A DNA stretch of 37,579 nt, taken from contig JAFGVM010000021.1 of the NCBI GenBank assembly GCA_016937995.1, positions 1-37,579 on the forward strand, in the 5' to 3' direction. The translations under genes and the position numbers were made by a program. Positions 1 through 8,049 of the stretch are shown here, piece after piece. Origin of the DNA: Candidatus Delongbacteria bacterium (GTDB lineage Bacteria; UBA4055). Positions within the stretch are counted from its first letter, which is position 1. Each line of letters starts with the position of its first letter. The notes under the pieces were generated by a model that saw nothing but the letters and a program-made list of their open reading frames with translations, was not told where the DNA came from and searched no databases.

Positions 1-1
1 T

Positions 2-802
2 GATTCTACTTACACATTAACTGTAACTGCATGGGATGTTTCAGGTAATACGGATGTAGAAACTCGTAGCATATTTATTCAAGCACCTTACATCAAAGTT
101 CTTACTCCTGCAACCCTTCCAACTGAAACTTTAATAATGGGTAAAGATTACGATATAACATGGGAAACAAATATTACCTCTGGAAATGTAAAAATAGAAT
201 TACTCAGTTCAAACACTTTAGTACAAGGAATAATCCCATCTACACCTACTGGTATCCCTAATGGAAGTTTTACTTGGACCGTAAATAATTTAATAGGTGA
301 TAATTTCAAAATTAGGGTTTCTGATGCTTCTACGCCTTCAATTTTTGGCGTAAGTGAAGTATTTTCAATAATACATTCAAATGATTTTGAATCAGGACTT
401 ACATATACTAATAGCGGTGTAGTTAATTGGGGAATTGCAACAGAATTAACTTCGAATTGTGCTAAAGCAATTGGTGAAAGTAATGGTAACATTACAAGCG
501 CTATCCTAACTTCAGGTGTTTTTAACGGTTTATTGTGCACTTCATTAACATTAACTTTTGATCAGAGCATTTCTATTAATAGTTCTAAAACTCCTAATTT
601 CGTAGTAGAATATTACAACGGAACAGCATGGAAGGTGATATATGATGTGGCTGCATCAACATCAGCTCCACAATCCTGTGCACTACCTAATCTGGCGGCA
701 GATATGCAGATACGATTCACCGCAAATATTTCAAAAAATGGTGGTATCGATTCTTGGTCTATCGACAACATTGTTGTATCAGGTACAACAGCAAAAAAAT
801 GA
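2..802 (+). CDS. Secreted modular beta-sandwich protein, 3' end (5' truncated by the window)
   Basis: The reading frame is open from base 2, so the gene begins upstream of the window. An internal ATG at 137 lies in the middle of a domain and is not the real start. The visible part opens with the tail of an Ig-like domain ending near 'SGNTDVETRSIFI'. A KNH/Kre9-like beta-sandwich follows ('YIKVLTP...GKDYDITWETN...GNVKIELL...FKIRVSDAS', about 95 residues), the same module type found at 9512 and 23123. The last ~140 residues, from 'NDFESGLTYTNSG' to 'GGIDSWSIDNIVV', look like a jelly-roll (MAM- or LamG-type) adhesion domain ending in the typical 'SWSIDNI' strand. There is no T9SS sorting domain at this C-terminus. 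The stop is TGA followed at once by TAA. A role in surface binding is inferred only from the domain types. Confidence 0.8.
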   Translation, partial: DSTYTLTVTAWDVSGNTDVETRSIFIQAPYIKVLTPATLPTETLIMGKDYDITWETNITSGNVKIELLSSNTLVQGIIPSTPTGIPNGSFTWTVNNLIGDNFKIRVSDASTPSIFGVSEVFSIIHSNDFESGLTYTNSGVVNWGIATELTSNCAKAIGESNGNITSAILTSGVFNGLLCTSLTLTFDQSISINSSKTPNFVVEYYNGTAWKVIYDVAASTSAPQSCALPNLAADMQIRFTANISKNGGIDSWSIDNIVVSGTTAKK

Positions 803-807
803 TAAAA

Positions 808-824
808 TAAGGAACAATAACTTG
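808..824 (+). promoter_or_regulatory. Ribosome binding site and TTG start that fix the 822 gene
   Basis: TAAGGA at 808-813 lies 8 nt before TTG (822-824). The in-frame ATG at 642 would give a 60-residue extension that overlaps the preceding gene and buries the signal peptide, so TTG is the better start. Confidence 0.6.
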
Positions 825-1499
825 ACCAAGCAACTCATAATATTCTTCCTAATCTTCTCTACCCTCCTGCTCTCAAAACAGATACAGGGTAGCTATACTT
901 ACACTTATGGAGATAATGAATCATTGGTCAAAGCAAGACAGACATGCAAAGAGCTTGCAATCAGAAATGCAGTCGAAAGCTTCGCTGTATATCTTGAAAG
1001 CCGTTCTGAAATAGAAAATTACCAGACAAAGAAAGATAATATTATTTCTATATCACTCGGATTAGTTAAAAATATAAAAGTAACTACTAAAATAGAAGAT
1101 AAACTCGATAATTCTATCTACATCTGTGTAGAAGGCGAGATAAATGACAAAGAAGTATTAAAGCAGCTTAATAATGCTCACAGCTCTCCTAAAGTAACTA
1201 AAAACAAAATTGAAAAACCTGAATGGCAGAATTATACAGAACAGGATCTGGGATATCAGAAAACTGCATTACTTTCAAAAAATAAATATAAATGTTACAA
1301 AATAACCTTTGATAACTTTGGTAAATATGCCTCAGAAAAAGCTAAATCCGGTATTGTTTATTATTACGACAAAACAAACAGCTGGAAGATCAAGCAGGCA
1401 GGGATAGACAAGATGTTTTCTTCAAAGAAACAGGCAATTAAAGGATTATACGACAAACTGAAACTGATAAAAGACGCAAAGAACTTTATAACGAAATAA
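822..1499 (+). CDS. FlgT/LPP20-like periplasmic protein (TTG start)
   Basis: The frame is open further upstream, but I choose TTG at 822. A Shine-Dalgarno-like TAAGGA (808-813) sits 8 nt before it, and translation from there gives a clean signal peptide (TKQLIIFFLIFSTLLLSKQIQG), for a 225-residue protein. The mature N-terminus 'YTYGDNESLVKARQTCKEL...RNAVESFAVYLES...IENYQTKKD...GLVKNIKV...VEGEI' has the form of the FlgT N-terminal/LPP20-like fold: repeated Ala/Lys-rich helix, then beta strands. The gene at 29206 carries the same module. The C-terminal ~80 residues are basic and unrecognised, with 'GIVYYYDKTNSWKIKQAGIDKMF'-like strands. The gene follows the previous stop by 20 nt and precedes the FGE-like gene by 30 nt, so co-transcription is likely. 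FlgT belongs to the flagellar outer ring, but no flagellar gene is nearby, so the exact function is unknown. Confidence 0.75.
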   Translation: MTKQLIIFFLIFSTLLLSKQIQGSYTYTYGDNESLVKARQTCKELAIRNAVESFAVYLESRSEIENYQTKKDNIISISLGLVKNIKVTTKIEDKLDNSIYICVEGEINDKEVLKQLNNAHSSPKVTKNKIEKPEWQNYTEQDLGYQKTALLSKNKYKCYKITFDNFGKYASEKAKSGIVYYYDKTNSWKIKQAGIDKMFSSKKQAIKGLYDKLKLIKDAKNFITK

Positions 1500-1529
1500 A
1501 AAAGAAAATAATAATTTAAAGGGGAATTT

Positions 1530-3383
1530 GTGAGAAAGATAATACTGATTTTGCTAATATTTATAGTTGTCAGTTTACAAGCTAACAATAAGGAAGTTAT
1601 AATTGACAAATCAAAGTACAGTAAACATTTAGATGGTGTTTCAATGAATATCTCTACAGGTGAAATTCAAGCTATAAGCGAAGATTTCGAACCTCCGGAA
1701 GGCTTTGAATTGTATGTTGATCCTGCAACAGACGGTATTTTCGATTTCTATGAATTTGATAGCAGCAAAAAGATCCTGTATATAGGTTATGGAACCGATA
1801 TCTTCAAAGACTGGGTAAAATACTTGGAAAAAGGTATATCTTTTAAACAGATGAACAAAAATGAATCGTTAGAGGGGTCTGTAGTATACATAGGCGGACT
1901 AAACGATGCTTGTATCTTGTTCATTAAAGCATACGATAAAAATTCGAGCAGTATGACTCTTATATGGGAGAATGCTGGAAAGTCAACAAATCAAAGTATC
2001 GCAGTTGAGACAACAAATAATGATCCGAATAAAACTAATAATGATATCGTAAAAACAAATGAGAATATTGATGTTCCCACTCAAAATTTTGAAGAAAAAA
2101 ATGAGGAAATACAAAAAACATCACAAATTGAAGAAAATAAAAATATTACAGATGCTCCTGAAAAAAGGACTGAAGAAATAATTATACCTGCGGAACAGGA
2201 GAACAAGAATTCAGATAAAACTTCTCCTATTAAGGTCAAATTAAAGAAACTAATAAATGATAATACTGCAAGTATAAGAAAAGTTTCTGATCCTTCAGGT
2301 AAAGCCTGTGCACTTATAAAAGTAATGACAGATATGAAAAATTTAAACTTTAACTCGGAACATCTTACTAAAGCTTCAAATTACAAGAATGGAGAATATA
2401 AGTTGTATGTTTCAAGTGAGATCAAAGAACTTAATATTACATGGGACTCAAATAATTTCAGATATAATTTTGAAACCCTGTTAGAACAGGAAAATACCTA
2501 CAGAATGACTATAATTCAAAATTATTTTTATCAGCAGACCACAGAAAGTAACAACAATGAAAAAAGTCCAGAACCCATAAAAGCCGATCCAGTTGTAAGC
2601 CAACCTAAAAAATCAAATCCGGATCTGAATTATGTTTATCAACCTGATATTGATATTCCTGATATTGATATGATCTTTGTTAAAGGTGGAAGATTTATCA
2701 TGGGGTCAAACAACAGTTTTGATAATAACAAACCAGAACACGAAGTATATGTCAATGATTTTTACATAAATAAAAATGAGGTAACTCAAAAATTATGGAA
2801 AGCGATATTACCAACTAAACCATTCCATGTAACAGGAGACAATTTTCCGGTAGATGTCGTAAACTGGTACGAAGCTGTTGAATTCTGTAATATTCTGAGT
2901 GAGAAAATGAAATACCAGCAATGTTATATTATAAATAAAAACACCGGCAACGAAAATCAATGGAATGTTATATGTAATTTCGATGCCAACGGTTTCAGAT
3001 TACCGACAGAAGCAGAATGGGAATATGTTGCAAAATACAATAACTTCTCAACTGAAAATATTAATCTGGATGATATTGCATGGTATAAAGACAACTCTCA
3101 GTTCATTTCACATCCTGTAGCAGATAAATCTCCTAATTCTTTAGGTATATACGATCTTTTCGGCAATGTTTCGGAATGGTGCTGGGACTGGTATCTTGAA
3201 GATTGCTATACTCTCGGTGTCAGTGATAATCCTACTGGTCCTGCGTTCGCTGAAACTAAAGTTCTGAGAGGTGGGTCAATGCTTAATACTTCAGATTATG
3301 TGTCCACTATTTCAAGAGAAAATAAATTACCGCATATAAATCAAACCCCTCACGGTTTCAGGCTGGTAAGAAGTAAAAAATAA
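1530..3383 (+). CDS. Secreted FGE/SUMF1-like protein with DKTAQ-type module
   Basis: GTG start at 1530 with AAAGGGG just upstream (1518-1524); 617 residues. A signal peptide (RKIILILLIFIVVSLQA) is followed by an unrecognised ~125-residue domain and a low-complexity Asn/Glu/Thr linker (about 150-230). Residues ~234-330 form a beta module containing 'ASIRKVSDPSGKACALIKV', the same module found at 5989, 8050 and 33832. From ~377 to the end is an FGE-sulfatase (SUMF1-type) domain with the landmarks 'FVKGGRFIMGS', 'NEVTQKLW', 'FPVDVVNWYEAVEFCN', 'GFRLPTEAEWEYVA', 'GNVSEWCWDWY', 'VLRGGS' and 'PHGFRLVRS'. The segment holding the catalytic cysteine pair in true FGE reads 'YVSTISRENKLP' and has no cysteine, so a formylglycine-generating role is unlikely; a binding or scaffold role is inferred. 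Bacteroides SUMF1-family proteins often carry a comparable N-terminal module (known from the family). Confidence 0.85.
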   Translation: MRKIILILLIFIVVSLQANNKEVIIDKSKYSKHLDGVSMNISTGEIQAISEDFEPPEGFELYVDPATDGIFDFYEFDSSKKILYIGYGTDIFKDWVKYLEKGISFKQMNKNESLEGSVVYIGGLNDACILFIKAYDKNSSSMTLIWENAGKSTNQSIAVETTNNDPNKTNNDIVKTNENIDVPTQNFEEKNEEIQKTSQIEENKNITDAPEKRTEEIIIPAEQENKNSDKTSPIKVKLKKLINDNTASIRKVSDPSGKACALIKVMTDMKNLNFNSEHLTKASNYKNGEYKLYVSSEIKELNITWDSNNFRYNFETLLEQENTYRMTIIQNYFYQQTTESNNNEKSPEPIKADPVVSQPKKSNPDLNYVYQPDIDIPDIDMIFVKGGRFIMGSNNSFDNNKPEHEVYVNDFYINKNEVTQKLWKAILPTKPFHVTGDNFPVDVVNWYEAVEFCNILSEKMKYQQCYIINKNTGNENQWNVICNFDANGFRLPTEAEWEYVAKYNNFSTENINLDDIAWYKDNSQFISHPVADKSPNSLGIYDLFGNVSEWCWDWYLEDCYTLGVSDNPTGPAFAETKVLRGGSMLNTSDYVSTISRENKLPHINQTPHGFRLVRSKK

Positions 3384-3398
3384 ATTATAAGGTAAAAA

Positions 3399-4481
3399 AT
3401 GAGAATTCTTGTAACAATAATGATGCTGATAAATGTAGTATTAGTTTTTTCGGGAATAAATACTCGTTATCACGATCTTTATCTAATTAACTCAACTTAT
3501 ATGATGAACAACGTACTGCAATATGAAGGCATGAGTGAATTCAATTCAGAGATCCTAGGCATAGATTACAATTCGTGTTATGATTTTAATGGAATAGTTG
3601 ATGTAAATCTGGACAGTAAAATTTCATTCAATCGTAACTTTATTGATGGATTTTATGAGTATGATTATAACCAGATATACACAGAAGGTGTTACCACTTT
3701 AATAGGTTATGAGTTCGATCAGTTCTACTCTACAAGGCAGGAGTATTATTTAAATTTCGGAGTTAACAGATTCATGACTGATTATGTTTTTGCCGGAGTA
3801 TCATTCCCTTTACATTTCAAAAGTTTTAACCTGCAGAAAGTCGAGAATAAAGATTCTTACAGTAAGGCAAAATTCGATTATCAAATCTCAGGCGGATTTG
3901 ATAATCGGATCTCAGGAATTCACCTTTTTTCTCCATGGAATAAATTTGAGCGGGGCTTTCTTTTATCATTTAGTTACGGAAAGGGTATAAGCTATGAAGC
4001 TTTTAGACAGGTACTTGATCCAGAAGAATTGCCTGTATATATGAATTTTAAACTCTCCAGATCATTTTTGATAAATAAATTTGATGCAATGCTTAAACTG
4101 AGGATCAATTTCCAAACTCAATCAAATGAGGATTACAATTTTATTTACTCTGATCATGACTTTACATACTATAAATGGACCGGCTTTAATATTTTCTATG
4201 CGCATGATTACAGCGCAAAAATAAATTGGAATACAGAGATCGGTTTAAAAATAGGTGAATTCAGAAAATACAATGATTCCAAAAATAATAGCGCTTCTGT
4301 TCTGAACTGGAACCTGGAAGCAAATTATTATTTAAGCAGTAAGATCAGGATTTACGGACAATTTGGTATAGAAAAATATCTATCTGTTGACAGTATTCCC
4401 GAAAATAAATATAACTTCGATCCGGCAATCACTTCTTTTAAATTTGGAGTTGATGTATATATCGATATAAAAAACTTATAA
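3399..4481 (+). CDS. Putative outer-membrane beta-barrel protein
   Basis: ATG at 3399 is preceded by ATAAGGT; 360 residues. A signal peptide (MRILVTIMMLINVVLVFSG) is followed by alternating polar and hydrophobic strands rich in Tyr, Phe and Asn, spaced as in transmembrane beta strands ('GVTTLIGYEFDQFYSTRQEYYLNFGVNRF', 'TGFNIFYAHDYSAKINWNTEIGLKIGEF'-type hairpins). The last strand, 'AITSFKFGVDVYIDI', is close to an outer-membrane C-terminal strand. No specific porin or transporter family is recognised. It lies 15 nt after the FGE-like gene and 17 nt before the TssR-like gene, which suggests one envelope operon. The barrel assignment rests on pattern only. Confidence 0.7.
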   Translation: MRILVTIMMLINVVLVFSGINTRYHDLYLINSTYMMNNVLQYEGMSEFNSEILGIDYNSCYDFNGIVDVNLDSKISFNRNFIDGFYEYDYNQIYTEGVTTLIGYEFDQFYSTRQEYYLNFGVNRFMTDYVFAGVSFPLHFKSFNLQKVENKDSYSKAKFDYQISGGFDNRISGIHLFSPWNKFERGFLLSFSYGKGISYEAFRQVLDPEELPVYMNFKLSRSFLINKFDAMLKLRINFQTQSNEDYNFIYSDHDFTYYKWTGFNIFYAHDYSAKINWNTEIGLKIGEFRKYNDSKNNSASVLNWNLEANYYLSSKIRIYGQFGIEKYLSVDSIPENKYNFDPAITSFKFGVDVYIDIKNL

Positions 4482-4498
4482 TCTGCAGGAGTTCTATT

Positions 4499-5302
4499 AT
4501 GAGAAACATAACATACGCAGTTTTAATTTTATCTTTTACATTGAATTTATTCGGTAATGTAATTGTTTTAAGAAAACCGCTCAAGTACAACATTCCTAAC
4601 AAATACAATGATTTTACTGTTGCTTCCAAGTCGGAAAGAAGTGAGATGCAGGAATGGCAAGCTTATTGCACATTAGAAGGAGCAGAAACGTTTACTGATC
4701 TGAATTCGCGACGAAAGTTCAAAACTTTAAACTTCTTTGACAAGTTTTACATCTGTGAGGAAGCTGGTGAATATGTTCGACTTTACAAAGCGGATGATTA
4801 TAATAGTAGTAACTTTGAATTAAGCAACGAAGTTGATTACGGTTGGGTACATAAAAAAGATCTGCTTTTATCACATCATTGCTTTGCTACAGATAATAGA
4901 TCGATAAACAAAAAAGCAATGATAGTTAATAGGATAGAGCACTTAAAAGCAAATGACTCAGGCGATAAAGCTAATATTCTTGCTTTTAGAAAAGGCCCCG
5001 GTAACAATTATGAAAACACTGGAAAAGAATCTGCACTTTTTAACTTCTTTTTCATTTATCAAAAAACTATAGTAAGCAATGCCGAGTGGTATCTTCTTGG
5101 TGTATCAGAGAGATTTTCTGATTTTAAGAAAAAGGATATTATCTACGGATGGGTTCCAGGATATAGGATGATAGAATGGGATAATAATGTTGTTTTAGAA
5201 CCAAATTGGGAACCGGAAGCAGTCAATGAAAGAAAAAACGGTATCCAGGCAGCCTTTTTCAACGATCCAATAGCTTTGAAAAAAATATCTAGATACAGGT
5301 GA
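4499..5302 (+). CDS. TssR-like SH3-containing protein, N-terminal part (frameshifted)
   Basis: ATG at 4499 with CAGGAG at 4486-4491; 267 residues as it stands. After a signal peptide (RNITYAVLILSFTLNLFG) come two SH3-like segments. The first has 'KFKTLNFFDKFYICEEAGEYVRLYKAD...DYGWVHKKDLLL' and the second 'AEWYLLGVSERF...IIYGWVPGYRMIEWDNNVVLEPNWEPEAVNER'. This order resembles what I recall of TssR, an accessory protein of the Bacteroidota type VI secretion system (subtype iii). That assignment is from memory and needs a profile search. The frame ends abruptly at TGA 5300-5302 after a run of seven A (5279-5285). The sequence continues in another frame at 5286 as 'YLDTGEIGNDYIW'. Removing one A restores a single ~477-residue protein. 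No T6SS core gene is in the window. Confidence 0.7.
   Translation: MRNITYAVLILSFTLNLFGNVIVLRKPLKYNIPNKYNDFTVASKSERSEMQEWQAYCTLEGAETFTDLNSRRKFKTLNFFDKFYICEEAGEYVRLYKADDYNSSNFELSNEVDYGWVHKKDLLLSHHCFATDNRSINKKAMIVNRIEHLKANDSGDKANILAFRKGPGNNYENTGKESALFNFFFIYQKTIVSNAEWYLLGVSERFSDFKKKDIIYGWVPGYRMIEWDNNVVLEPNWEPEAVNERKNGIQAAFFNDPIALKKISRYR
5279..5285 (+). other. A7 homopolymer at the apparent frameshift
   Basis: Seven consecutive A residues lie exactly where the coding frame moves from the 4499 gene to the downstream frame. With six A the two parts join as 'ALKKYLDTGEIGND'. Homopolymers are common sites of indel error and of transcriptional slippage. Confidence 0.75.
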
Positions 5303-5933
5303 AATTGGGAATGATTATATTTGGAAAGAACAGAATGTGAATAAAGAACCCGGATGGAGACCTAATGGAGAGTGGAAAAGATTCGCTTTACTTGAATCTA
5401 ATGCTAGAGAATTAAATAAAAATGAAATATATGCCGGAATTTCAGCAGAAGTTAAGTCTGAATTTGAAAATAATAATTCTTCATCAAATAAATTTGCAGA
5501 CAGTTTTGGTCCCGGAATGGACAAACTTCTTAATGATCTAGGGAATTCAGCAGAAGGTAATTTCGGGAATAAGTATCAGTTATACCACTTAGGTATTTCA
5601 GTTATGAGAGTACCTGGTCAAAAGTATGATCTGTTTAAAAAACTTCTATTTGTTTCATCTCGAGAACTTACAAATCTATTGAGTAATATTGAAGAACTGT
5701 TGGATAATTATGAAAAGAAAGATCTTTACAATTTTATGTACACTTACACTAATCTGTGTTATGGAGAAAAAGAGATCAAAGATCTTACAAATCAAGAATT
5801 TCGTGATATTATGAACAACGTTATTAAAAAATACGAGGAACTTAATAGAATTGTGAACGATAATAATTATAAATATAGCTTTGAAGTAGCAGATGCACGA
5901 TATTACTGGATCTCTGAAGACTTGTTCCCGTAA
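5286..5933 (+). CDS. TssR-like protein, C-terminal part after a +1 frameshift
   Basis: A stand-alone reading would begin at GTG 5337, but no ribosome binding site is evident. The homologous frame is open from 5280, so I annotate it from 5286, where it takes over from the 4499 gene. It reads 'YLDTGEIGNDYIWKEQ', then 'PGWRPNGEWKRFALLESN...NEIYAGIS'. The 'PNGEW(K/R)RF' segment is what I would expect after the second SH3-like part of a TssR-like protein. The rest (from 'FADSFGPGMDKLLNDLG') is helical and charged and ends in 'YYWISEDLFP'. No von Willebrand A segment is visible, unlike the longer TssR proteins as I remember them. The stop is TAA, 55 nt before the next gene. Whether the break is a sequencing error, a mutation or slippage on A7 cannot be decided here. 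Confidence 0.6.
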   Translation, partial: YLDTGEIGNDYIWKEQNVNKEPGWRPNGEWKRFALLESNARELNKNEIYAGISAEVKSEFENNNSSSNKFADSFGPGMDKLLNDLGNSAEGNFGNKYQLYHLGISVMRVPGQKYDLFKKLLFVSSRELTNLLSNIEELLDNYEKKDLYNFMYTYTNLCYGEKEIKDLTNQEFRDIMNNVIKKYEELNRIVNDNNYKYSFEVADARYYWISEDLFP

Positions 5934-5988
5934 TTATTAATGTGATGTAAAAGATAAGTTAATTATAAAAAAAGCTAAAGGATATTCA

Positions 5989-7404
5989 ATGAATAAAATA
6001 ATGACTCTGATAGTCATTTTATCTGTGTCAATGATTTTTAGTAAAACATTTCAAGTTACTTCTTTTGCAGAAGATCCCTATGATAAAAGAGCACAGTATA
6101 GAAAAGTTCCGGATATTGACACTAACAAATGTGCTATGTTAAAAGTTGAAACTGATATCAGGGAAATTCAATTTAATTCAAGCGATATAAAACATATTAT
6201 TGACTATTCAATTTCAGAAAAAAATTATAGAATGTATATTCAACAGGGTGTCAATGGCATTAGTTTAAACAAAAGCGGTTATACAACATTTGATTATAAA
6301 TTTCCCGTAAATTTAAGGCCGGGTGTAAGTTATGTAATGCGGTTGGCAGAATCTGAATATGATAATACTTTTAATAGTCAGATATATACAACAACCGAGT
6401 ATAAACCGAAACCAGTCAAAGAAGAAAGGTTTGTATACGGCAATATCTCAGGTGTCGTAAAAGATGCATACAGTGGGAGTACTATTGATGACGTTAGTAT
6501 TATTATTAAAAAATCATCTACAATATTAAAACGAACTAACAATATTTCGAATGGTACTTTTAAAGTTGAATTGCCAGAGTATTATGATTATACAGCAGTA
6601 TTTCAAAAAGATGGATATCAAGCAGTTGAGTATCACAATATATCCGTAGAAGGTAATAGAATATCAAAACTTGAACCGATACTGCAGATAGACGAGAAAT
6701 ATTCAGGAAAAGGTCATATTGCAGGATATATATTTAATTCGATCAATAATGAACCGGTCATGGATGCGGAGATAAAGGTCAGAAAAGGAGTTAATACATT
6801 TACAGGAACAGTATTATACACTGCTAAAACTGATGCTGACGGTAATTACTATGTGAAAAATGTTGCTTCGGGCAACTATACGATAGAAGTGGGTAAAGAA
6901 GGTTACAGTGATTCCTGGTTTACTATAATATCGCTTGGTGGTGAGACGATTATTAATCAGAACACTACAATGTTACCTGATCTGGATGACGTACAGATCA
7001 GAGTAGTACTTACATGGGGAGATTCTCCAAGAGATCTTGATGCACACCTATTTGGTCCTGAAATGTTTCATATTTCCTGTAAAAAAAATAAATCTATTCA
7101 ATCCGGGGAAGTATCTGCAGAACTGGATTTTGATGATACTTATATGTATGGACCGGAAACAATTACAATTCATAAAAAATCCACAGAATCGTATGAATAC
7201 GTTGTTCAGGATTATACTAACAGAAAGAACAGTGACTCAAAATCCCTTTCAAATTCAGGTGCTAAAGTAAGAGTATACAGAGGACAAAATCTGCTTAAAA
7301 CTTTTTTTGTTCCAATGGGGAAATACGGCAATACTTGGAATGTATTTAAAATGCAGGATAGTAAGATAGTTCCAATTAACGAATTGACTAATGAAAAACA
7401 ATAG
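5989..7404 (+). CDS. Secreted protein with two carboxypeptidase-regulatory-like domains and a YfaP/DUF2135-like domain
   Basis: ATG at 5989 with AAAGGA upstream; 471 residues. Signal peptide (NKIMTLIVILSVSMIFS), then the recurring module (residues ~20-125: 'FQVTSFAEDPYDKRAQYRK', 'NKCAMLKVETD', 'YRMYIQQGV', 'FDYKFPVNLRPGVSYVMRL'). Two carboxypeptidase-regulatory-like beta-sandwiches follow: ~150-234 ('GVVKDAYSGSTIDDVSI') and ~242-332 ('GYIFNSINNEPVMDAEI...TDADGNYYVKNV'). Residues ~334-465 match the YfaP/DUF2135 pattern: 'VVLTWGDSPRDLDAHLFGP', 'LDFDDTYMYGPETITI', 'YEYVVQDYTNR', 'LSNSGAKVRVY' and 'WNVFKM'. Proteins with this last domain are usually secreted and of unknown function. The lipoprotein gene at 7414 follows by 9 nt, so the two are very likely co-translated. 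A periplasmic or surface scaffold is inferred. Confidence 0.8.
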   Translation: MNKIMTLIVILSVSMIFSKTFQVTSFAEDPYDKRAQYRKVPDIDTNKCAMLKVETDIREIQFNSSDIKHIIDYSISEKNYRMYIQQGVNGISLNKSGYTTFDYKFPVNLRPGVSYVMRLAESEYDNTFNSQIYTTTEYKPKPVKEERFVYGNISGVVKDAYSGSTIDDVSIIIKKSSTILKRTNNISNGTFKVELPEYYDYTAVFQKDGYQAVEYHNISVEGNRISKLEPILQIDEKYSGKGHIAGYIFNSINNEPVMDAEIKVRKGVNTFTGTVLYTAKTDADGNYYVKNVASGNYTIEVGKEGYSDSWFTIISLGGETIINQNTTMLPDLDDVQIRVVLTWGDSPRDLDAHLFGPEMFHISCKKNKSIQSGEVSAELDFDDTYMYGPETITIHKKSTESYEYVVQDYTNRKNSDSKSLSNSGAKVRVYRGQNLLKTFFVPMGKYGNTWNVFKMQDSKIVPINELTNEKQ

Positions 7405-7413
7405 GAGAATAGT

Positions 7414-7995
7414 ATGAATAATAAAAAACCAACCGGTTCAAAAATAAAATTAATAGCTTTGAGTGTGATAATTTCATCTTTATTGATATCTTGTAGTTCC
7501 TATAAACATGTTACACGTCAGATAATAACTGAGTATCAGTTAGATACTAATGACAATCTTGAACGGGTTCAATATTATGTTGATGAACCGTTTTATCTAA
7601 TTAGAAGCGAAAAAATAATAGAAAGAGAGATAGATGCAAATTTAGAACTAACCAGACGTGTGCATGAAGAAACATTGCAGATTGATAAGGATACACCCGG
7701 AGTTGCTGTAAAAGGTGGAGAAGATTATATCGTTATTGATTTTGGAGAGGATATATTCTGTACATTCAAATTAGTTACAGGCATTGATGATGATAGAGAC
7801 AAATATCGCTTATCTCTGATCAATTCTGAGGATGTACGATATGGTAAGTTTCAAATAAAAGGAAAAAAATATAAAGTATTTTTTCCAAAAATGGAAAAAG
7901 GCAAACGTGTTATTCCTTTATTAAAATTCCATGAGAGCTCAACTGATTATAGCTCTAAGGATGTAAAGAAAATAAAAGGTAAAACGTTGCGATAA
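7414..7995 (+). CDS. Small lipoprotein, family not recognised
   Basis: ATG at 7414 with TAGGAG upstream; 193 residues. The N-terminus 'KIKLIALSVIISSLLISCSS' is a lipoprotein signal with lipobox LLISC, so the protein is probably anchored through Cys27. The mature part is rich in charged residues and short beta strands ('DYIVIDFGEDIFCTFKLV', 'RYGKFQIKGKKYKVFFP') and ends in a Lys-rich tail. It lies 9 nt after the YfaP-like gene, which suggests partnership with that product. I know no family for it. Confidence 0.75.
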   Translation: MNNKKPTGSKIKLIALSVIISSLLISCSSYKHVTRQIITEYQLDTNDNLERVQYYVDEPFYLIRSEKIIEREIDANLELTRRVHEETLQIDKDTPGVAVKGGEDYIVIDFGEDIFCTFKLVTGIDDDRDKYRLSLINSEDVRYGKFQIKGKKYKVFFPKMEKGKRVIPLLKFHESSTDYSSKDVKKIKGKTLR

Positions 7996-8049
7996 GGTAA
8001 TTTACTATACTGTAAAAAATAACTGTCAAATAAAATAGTCGGGAATAAG

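Noticed and set aside
642-821. ATG 642 as the start of the FlgT/LPP20-like gene
   Set aside because: It would overlap the preceding coding sequence by 161 nt and put 60 residues in front of a clean signal peptide; TTG 822 has its own ribosome binding site.
4499-5933. A type VI secretion locus
   Set aside because: Only a TssR-like candidate is present; no sheath, tube, spike, baseplate or ATPase gene is found in the window.
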